This document shows positions 58,756 to 64,000 of a DNA stretch of 64,000 nucleotides, one piece after another. The notes below the pieces were generated by a model. The model had not been told where the DNA came from. It made no database searches and saw nothing but the letters and a program-made list of their open reading frames with translations. The stretch is taken from positions 2,542,001 to 2,606,000 of the forward strand of contig OZ245995.1 of NCBI GenBank assembly GCA_965230185.1, read 5' to 3'. This stretch comes from Motiliproteus sp965230185. GTDB lineage: Bacteria > Pseudomonadota > Gammaproteobacteria > Pseudomonadales > Balneatricaceae. Position 1 is the stretch's first letter. Every line of letters begins with the position of its first letter. A program made the position numbers and the translations under genes.

Positions 58756-60126
58756 TCAGTGTTGCAGAGCGCTCCGGCTGACCCTGAACAGGCGCCAGCT
58801 CATCAGCAGGGCTGCAATGCTGAGCCCTGCGATCAGGCCTGTCCAGAACCCCTGCGGTCCCTGCGGCGGGCCCCATAGCTCTGTCAGGCCGAGGCTGTAA
58901 CCGAGAGGCAGGCCGATCAGCCAGTACGAGATGAAGACGATCAGCAGTGGAAAGCGTGTGTCCTTATAACCGCGCAGAGCGCCTGTGCAGATGACCTGGA
59001 CAGCGTCGGAAAACTGAAAAAAGCCGGCCAGAATCAGCAGGGAGATGGCGATCGCCTGAATATCTGTGCTGGTGGTATAGATCGCAGCGATTGGTTGGCC
59101 GAACAGCAACATGCTGGTTGCGGTCAGAAAGGCGATACTGACGGCGATCAGCAGTCCGGTTTTGCAGATAAAGCGGGCTCGTGCCGGCTGCGCCATGCCA
59201 ATGGAGAACCCTGTGCGAATGGTCAGCGCGTTGGCGAGGCTCAGCGGAATCATAAACACCAGGCTGGTGAAGGATATGGTTATCTGATGGCCCGCTACTA
59301 CCTGGGTGCCCAGTGGCGCCAGAAAGAGGGCGATAATGGCGAACATGCTCACCTCGATAAAGATGGAGCTGCCGATGGGAATGCCAAGCCGGAGTAGTTC
59401 TGCCTGTTTACCGAAATCCGGCAGTGGCCAGTTGCGCCAGAAGGGGATTTTGTCGAAGGTATGGCTGTTAAGGCTGAAGATCAGCAGGGCTATCAGCTGA
59501 ATCCACATCACCAGGGCCGTAGCCCAGCCGCAGCCGACGCCGCCCAGCTCAGGGAAGCCGAACTTGCCGTAGATCAGTACGTAGTTAAGCGGGATGTTGC
59601 AGGCCAGTGCAATGAAACTGATCAGCATCACCGGACGGGTGCGGTGCAGCGCTTCGCTGCTGCTTCGCAGCACCTGATAGAAAGCGACGGCCGGCATGCC
59701 TGCGGAGAGGGCGCGCAGGTAGTCGACGCTGATTACGGTGACCGTCTGGTCGACATCCATCATTCTGAAAAGCGGTTCGGCACCCCATAGCAGACAACCT
59801 GCACCGATGCCCAGCAGTAGTGCCAGCCACAGTGCCTGCTGGATGATTGTCCGGATCTGTTCGAAGCGGCCGCCACCAAATGCCTGTGCCACCATCGGCG
59901 TGGTTGCCATCAGCACGCCGGTCAGTGCCAGCAGCACGGGAAGCCACAGGCTGGATCCGACGGCAATTGCTGCCAGGTCGTTGTCCCCGTACCGGCCGGC
60001 CATCAGGGTGTCGGTAAATCCCATGGCGGCCTGAGCCAGCTGAGTGGCGACTATCGGCAGGCCGAGTTTCAGTAATGCCCGGGCTTCAGCTATAAAACTG
60101 AAGGATGGTTTTTCAGGGTTTTTCAT
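58756..60126 (-). CDS. MATE-family multidrug efflux transporter (NorM-like)
   Basis: A 456-residue antiporter with twelve transmembrane helices in two related halves. MATE features are LGLPIVATQLAQAAMGFTDTLMAGRYGDNDLAAIAVGSSLWLPV, TTPMVAQAFGGGRFEQI, and AALGIPIGSSIFIEV-type motifs in the second half. Exports cationic drugs with Na+ or H+. Substrates cannot be told from sequence. Confidence 0.93.
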   Translation of the reverse strand: MKNPEKPSFSFIAEARALLKLGLPIVATQLAQAAMGFTDTLMAGRYGDNDLAAIAVGSSLWLPVLLALTGVLMATTPMVAQAFGGGRFEQIRTIIQQALWLALLLGIGAGCLLWGAEPLFRMMDVDQTVTVISVDYLRALSAGMPAVAFYQVLRSSSEALHRTRPVMLISFIALACNIPLNYVLIYGKFGFPELGGVGCGWATALVMWIQLIALLIFSLNSHTFDKIPFWRNWPLPDFGKQAELLRLGIPIGSSIFIEVSMFAIIALFLAPLGTQVVAGHQITISFTSLVFMIPLSLANALTIRTGFSIGMAQPARARFICKTGLLIAVSIAFLTATSMLLFGQPIAAIYTTSTDIQAIAISLLILAGFFQFSDAVQVICTGALRGYKDTRFPLLIVFISYWLIGLPLGYSLGLTELWGPPQGPQGFWTGLIAGLSIAALLMSWRLFRVSRSALQH

Positions 60127-60195
60127 TCAATAAAATCAACTGATTACTAAAGTGTTCGAGAACTGGTCTGAGGTTTTTTTAAAGATTGGCTGTGG

Positions 60196-60621
60196 TTAAA
60201 AAGCTGGCGGTCGGTGCCACCGCTTCCGGAGGCTTTGCTTATGGTAAAGCACTTCGTTTCGGTATGCGGGCGCTCCTGGCCCGGCGGGCTGGAAAATAGC
60301 TGTCGACAATGCGCAGGTGCTCTGTCTGGCCGATTGCGCAAAAAGATCGCCGGAGTTCGATGCGACCGGGCAGAGAAATCTTCTTCTCGGTGGCGTCCCG
60401 TAGCGGGGCCTTCCTAAGACAGTGTCACCCTCGACATTTTCCCTCTTGCCCGCCGGCCACAGGTGGCGACGATTGGGGGCAGAGAGCGATGCATTTTCCA
60501 ATAGCTGCTCGAGCGGGACAGGATCCAGCCGGCTGACAGCTCGATGATATTCCCGGTGTGACCAACAGCTGGCGGCGAAACTGGTTAGCCAGTCGATAGC
60601 GGTTTCGGTATTTGCGGGCAT
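60196..60621 (-). CDS. Hypothetical protein, doubtful
   Basis: An ORF of 141 residues from ATG 60621. The first about 55 residues (ETAIDWLTSFAASCWSHREY, RAVSRLDPVPLEQLLENASL) look coding, with a pattern faintly like DUF1127 proteins (basic helix followed by LD-x-x-x-L). The rest is Pro/Arg/Ser-rich and unlike a folded protein, which could mean a frameshifted or shorter gene. No named family. Low confidence. Confidence 0.3.
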   Translation of the reverse strand: MPANTETAIDWLTSFAASCWSHREYHRAVSRLDPVPLEQLLENASLSAPNRRHLWPAGKRENVEGDTVLGRPRYGTPPRRRFLCPVASNSGDLFAQSARQSTCALSTAIFQPAGPGAPAYRNEVLYHKQSLRKRWHRPPAF

Positions 60622-60812
60622 GGCTTCAGTACTCCGGACAGAGGCGCCAGTGTAGAGCAAAGCGGGTGTGTGGAACAGGGGAGATTCTGGGATCGGAAGG
60701 GTTGTGTCCGCGGTGGCCAGCGGCGCCTAATCCGGGTGTGACGACTTTGTGTTGTTGTTGAAAATATATCTATATCTCCATGAATTAAAAGAAGTATGCT
60801 TGTGTAGGTTTC

Positions 60813-60844
60813 AAAAAAGAAGCCGTCATAACTTTGACGGCTTC
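60813..60844 (-). terminator. Intrinsic terminator of metH
   Basis: On the minus strand a perfect 10-bp stem GAAGCCGTCA / TGACGGCTTC with a 6-base loop is followed by six T (60813-60818). It lies 34 bases past the metH stop. Confidence 0.95.
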
Positions 60845-60877
60845 GGTAGGCGGCGGTTAAGCGGCGGCTGGTCAGGC

Positions 60878-63800
60878 TCAGCTGTCCTCGGGCTCGTAAC
60901 CCAGGTTTGGTGACAGCCAGCGCTCCATCTCACGCTTGTCCATATTTTTACGGATTGCGTAATCCTCAACCTGGTCTTCGGCGATCCTGCCAACTGCGAA
61001 ATAGCGGCTTTCAGGGTGAGACAGGTACCAGCCGCTGACAGATGCGGTGGGGACCATAGCGTAGCTATCGGTAACGCTTATGCCAGTCTGCTCTTCAACG
61101 TTGAGAAGCTCCCATAACAGAGCTTTTTCAGTGTGATCAGGGCAGGCGGGGTAGCCGGCGGCGGGGCGAATGCCCTGGTAGCTTTCCTGGATCAGGTCGT
61201 CGTTACTGAGTGTTTCGTCGCCGGCATAGCCCCAGAATTCCTTGCGAACCCGCTCATGCATGCGCTCGGCGAAGGCTTCCGCCAGGCGGTCCGCCAGGGT
61301 TTTGATCATGATGCTGTTGTAGTCGTCGTGGTCGACGTCGAACTGGCTGACCAGTTCATCGACGCCGAAGCCGACGGAAACGGCAAAGCCGCCGGCATAG
61401 TCTTTCAGCCCGGAATCAGCCGGTGCCACGAAGTCACTCAGGCAGTGATTAAATCTGCCTTCCGGCTGCAGGGTCTGCTGACGCAGGTGATGCAGAGTGA
61501 TCAGTGGTTGCGAACGGCTGTCGTCGCTATAAAGCTGGATATCATCGTCATTAATCTGGGCGGCGGGGAACAGGCCGATCACTCCCCGGGCGACCAGCAG
61601 TTTTTCATCGATTATGCGTTTCAGCATCGCCCGGGCATCACTGTAGAGCTTGCGGGCTTCTTCGCCGTAGTTCTCGTCATCGAGAACCTGCGGATAGCGC
61701 TTTTTCAGCTCCCAGGCATGGAAGAAGAAGGTCCAGTCGATGTAATCCACCAGTTCGCTGATATCGTAGTCGTCGAACAGGGTGATTCCGGGTTGTTTCG
61801 GAACCGGCGGGCAGTAGTTCTGCCAGTCCAGCTTTAGCTTGTTGGCCCGGGCCTTCTCAAGATTAACCCGCTTGGCATCCTTTGCTTTGCTGTAATGACG
61901 CTCCCGGGCTTCGCTGTAGTCCTGGCGCAGCTCCTCGACGAACTGCGGGCGCAGCTCTTCGCTCAGCAGTGAGGCGGCGACGCCGACGCTGCGTGAGGCG
62001 TTGTTGACGTAGACGGTCGGTGCGCTGTAGTTGGGCTCGATCTTGACGGCGGTGTGCATCCGGGAGGTGGTGGCGCCGCCGATCATCAGCGGAATGTTCA
62101 TGTCCAGTCGCTCCAGCTCCTTAGCGACATGGACCATCTCATCCAGCGACGGGGTGATCAGGCCGGACAGGCCGATCAGGTCGACGTTCTCCTCACGGGC
62201 GGTTCTGATGATTTTGTCGGCCGGTACCATGACTCCGAGATCGATAATCTCGAAGTTGTTGCATTGCAGAACCACGCCGACGATATTCTTGCCGATATCG
62301 TGAACATCACCCTTAACGGTGGCCATCAGGATCCGGCCGTTACTGCTGGCGTCGCTGTCGGCTTTTTCGGCCTCGATATAGGGCATCAGCCAGGCGACTG
62401 CTTTTTTCATGACCCGTGCGGATTTAACCACCTGAGGAAGAAACATCTTGCCGGCTCCGAACAGGTCGCCAACGACGCCCATTCCCGCCATCAGCGGACC
62501 TTCGATTACCTGTAGCGGGCGGTCGTACCGGAGGCGGGCTTCCTCGGTGTCTTCATCGATAAACTCGGTTATGCCCTTGACCAGCGCGTGCTCAAGACGT
62601 TTGCTGACGTCCTGTTTGCGCCATTCCAGGTCGTTGCGTTTGTCGGCCTGTTCTCCCTGAGTGTTAAATTCGCTCGCAATCGACAGCAGCTGTTCGGTGG
62701 CTTCCGGAGTGCGGTTAAGGACCACGTCCTCGACGGCGTCGCGGAGCTTTTCCGGAATATCGGCATAAATGGCCAGTTGGCCGGCGTTGACGATACCCAT
62801 GTCCATGCCGGCGTTGATGGCGTGATAGAGGAATGCGGCGTGAATCGCCTCCCGTACCGGGTTGTTGCCACGGAACGAGAAAGAGACGTTGGAGACCCCG
62901 CCGGAGACCATGGCGTGGGGCAGGGTCTGTTTAATAGTGCGGGTGGCTTCAATAAAGTCGACCGCATAGTTGTTGTGTTCGTCGATGCCGGTGGCGACGG
63001 CGAAGATATTGGGGTCGAAAATGATATCCTCGGCGGGGAAACCTACCTGCTCGGTCAGCACCCTGTAGGAGCGAGTGCAGATTTCCACCTTGCGCTCATA
63101 GGTGTCTGCCTGGCCGGTTTCGTCGAATGCCATGACCACTACCGCGGCACCGAAACGCTTGATGATGCGGGCCTGGTGAATAAATTTCTCCTCGCCCTCC
63201 TTGAGGCTGATGGAGTTGACTACGCCTTTGCCCTGGATGCACTTCAGGCCTGCCTCGATAATCTCCCATTTGGAAGAGTCCAGCATGACCGGTACCCGGG
63301 CGATATCCGGCTCGCCGGCAATCAGATTAAGGAAGCGAACCATTGCTGCTTCCGAGTCAAGCATGCCTTCATCCATGTTGATATCGATGATCTGGGCGCC
63401 GTTCTCTACCTGTTTCAGCGCAATATCCACGGCGGTCTCATAGTCCTGCTCTTTGATCAGGCGTCGGAACAGGGCTGAGCCCGTGACGTTGGCTCGCTCG
63501 CCGACATTGACGAACAGAGATTCGGCGCTGATATTCAGCGGTTCCAGCCCGGACAGCCGGCAACTGACCGGTAATTCCGGCAGCTGACGAGGCGGGTGTG
63601 CAGAAACGGCTTCGGCGATGGCGCGAATATGTTCCGGCGTGGTGCCGCAGCAGCCGCCGATGATGTTCAGAAAGCCGCTGGCCGCCCATTCGCCGATCTC
63701 GGTAGCCATCTGTTCCGGGGTTTCGTCATACTCGCCGAAGGCATTAGGGAGGCCGGCGTTGGGGTGGGCGGAGACAAACGTCTCGCTGATGTTGGAAAGC

Positions 63801-64000
63801 TCCTCCACGTACTGGCGCAGCTCGGCGGGCCCCAGGGCGCAGTTAAGTCCCACGGAGATGGGGTTGGCGTGACGGACGGAGTTCCAGAATGCTTCAGTGG
63901 TCTGGCCGGACAATGTACGGCCGGAAGCGTCGGTGATGGTGCCGGAGATCATTACCGGCAGCCGCTTACCAAGACGGTCAAAACAGCTTTCGACTGCATA
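60878..64000 (-). CDS. metH: Cobalamin-dependent methionine synthase (cut by window edge)
   Basis: About 1040 residues are present, and the frame stays open to the right edge, so the N-terminal part of the homocysteine domain is missing. Visible in order: homocysteine-domain zinc cysteines (IIGGCCGTTPEHI), the folate domain (VNVGERANVTGSALFRRLIKEQDY), the cobalamin cap, the B12 motif VKGDVHDIGKNIVGVVL with the lower-axial His, and the C-terminal reactivation domain with RPAAGYPACPDHTEK. Makes methionine from homocysteine and methyl-THF. The internal ATG at 63952 is not the start. A strong terminator follows. Confidence 0.97.
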   Translation of the reverse strand, partial: YAVESCFDRLGKRLPVMISGTITDASGRTLSGQTTEAFWNSVRHANPISVGLNCALGPAELRQYVEELSNISETFVSAHPNAGLPNAFGEYDETPEQMATEIGEWAASGFLNIIGGCCGTTPEHIRAIAEAVSAHPPRQLPELPVSCRLSGLEPLNISAESLFVNVGERANVTGSALFRRLIKEQDYETAVDIALKQVENGAQIIDINMDEGMLDSEAAMVRFLNLIAGEPDIARVPVMLDSSKWEIIEAGLKCIQGKGVVNSISLKEGEEKFIHQARIIKRFGAAVVVMAFDETGQADTYERKVEICTRSYRVLTEQVGFPAEDIIFDPNIFAVATGIDEHNNYAVDFIEATRTIKQTLPHAMVSGGVSNVSFSFRGNNPVREAIHAAFLYHAINAGMDMGIVNAGQLAIYADIPEKLRDAVEDVVLNRTPEATEQLLSIASEFNTQGEQADKRNDLEWRKQDVSKRLEHALVKGITEFIDEDTEEARLRYDRPLQVIEGPLMAGMGVVGDLFGAGKMFLPQVVKSARVMKKAVAWLMPYIEAEKADSDASSNGRILMATVKGDVHDIGKNIVGVVLQCNNFEIIDLGVMVPADKIIRTAREENVDLIGLSGLITPSLDEMVHVAKELERLDMNIPLMIGGATTSRMHTAVKIEPNYSAPTVYVNNASRSVGVAASLLSEELRPQFVEELRQDYSEARERHYSKAKDAKRVNLEKARANKLKLDWQNYCPPVPKQPGITLFDDYDISELVDYIDWTFFFHAWELKKRYPQVLDDENYGEEARKLYSDARAMLKRIIDEKLLVARGVIGLFPAAQINDDDIQLYSDDSRSQPLITLHHLRQQTLQPEGRFNHCLSDFVAPADSGLKDYAGGFAVSVGFGVDELVSQFDVDHDDYNSIMIKTLADRLAEAFAERMHERVRKEFWGYAGDETLSNDDLIQESYQGIRPAAGYPACPDHTEKALLWELLNVEEQTGISVTDSYAMVPTASVSGWYLSHPESRYFAVGRIAEDQVEDYAIRKNMDKREMERWLSPNLGYEPEDS

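Larger units (their letters stand above)
60127..60877. other. Poorly explained 750-bp gap between the MATE and metH genes
   Basis: Both neighbours are on the minus strand. It holds the metH terminator (60813-60844), an AT-rich stretch at 60750-60820, and a low-confidence minus-strand ORF (60196-60621). Other frames have no ribosome site or coding character. Confidence 0.5.

Overview
The window is bacterial chromosome, probably from a marine or halotolerant gammaproteobacterium near the Oceanospirillales/Pseudomonadales. The support is the gene content and order: apt, an anr-type regulator, hemN, ccoNOQP and ccoGHIS in a Pseudomonas-like arrangement, AcnD/PrpF-type propionate genes, RdgC, RlmM, a ProQ-domain protein and several TRAP and LysR genes. 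Coding DNA is GC-rich, and a few intergenic stretches (about 2.95-3.2 kb, 7.45-7.7 kb, 42.1-42.6 kb) are clearly AT-rich. I saw no tRNA, rRNA, insertion sequence, prophage or CRISPR array. The genes at both edges (a VOC-type protein at the left, metH at the right) are cut by the window.

Left part, 0-12.3 kb: a catabolic region. It holds an M20 amidohydrolase with a LysR regulator, an NTF2-like protein, a three-gene unit (sphingosine-1-phosphate-lyase-like PLP enzyme, PF06684 protein, M20 deacylase), a second LysR regulator, a TRAP transporter (dctP-dctQ-dctM order) and a CoA-acylating (methyl)malonate-semialdehyde dehydrogenase. The layout suggests uptake, deacylation and decarboxylation or C-C cleavage of an amino-acid-like compound, ending in acetyl-CoA or propionyl-CoA. 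The substrate cannot be read from sequence.

Middle, 12.3-42 kb: a likely nitric-oxide/low-oxygen operon (hemerythrin, DUF2249, NnrS-like membrane protein) behind an FNR-type site; then scattered housekeeping genes (YbaK, TPR, UbiI-like, phasin, SDR, M16C protease, 5'-nucleotidase, PabB, hydrolase); the methylcitrate operon gntR-prpB-prpC-acnD-prpF with two palindromic operators; a structured, terminator-ended RNA candidate after prpF; queE, rdgC, a lipoprotein, DUF2750, a YebG-like SOS gene with a perfect LexA box, a nuclease-like protein with duplicated N-terminal modules, and apt.

Right part, 39.7-64 kb: the microaerobic respiration block. The regulator at the classic anr position has lost all but one of the [4Fe-4S] ligand cysteines. 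A second FNR-family gene beyond ccoGHIS keeps all four. Between them lie hemN, ccoNOQP, a 41-residue membrane peptide (possible CcoM-like subunit), ccoG, ccoH, ccoI, ccoS, two uncharacterised membrane proteins and a TauE/SafE-type protein. After the second regulator come a 9-bp tandem repeat (13 copies) ahead of rlmM, an ABM-domain protein, tusA, a proQ-like gene coupled to a LOG-family gene, a DUF3080 lipoprotein, a MATE transporter, a poorly explained 750-bp gap, and metH.

All calls come from reading the sequence and family knowledge. No database search was run.
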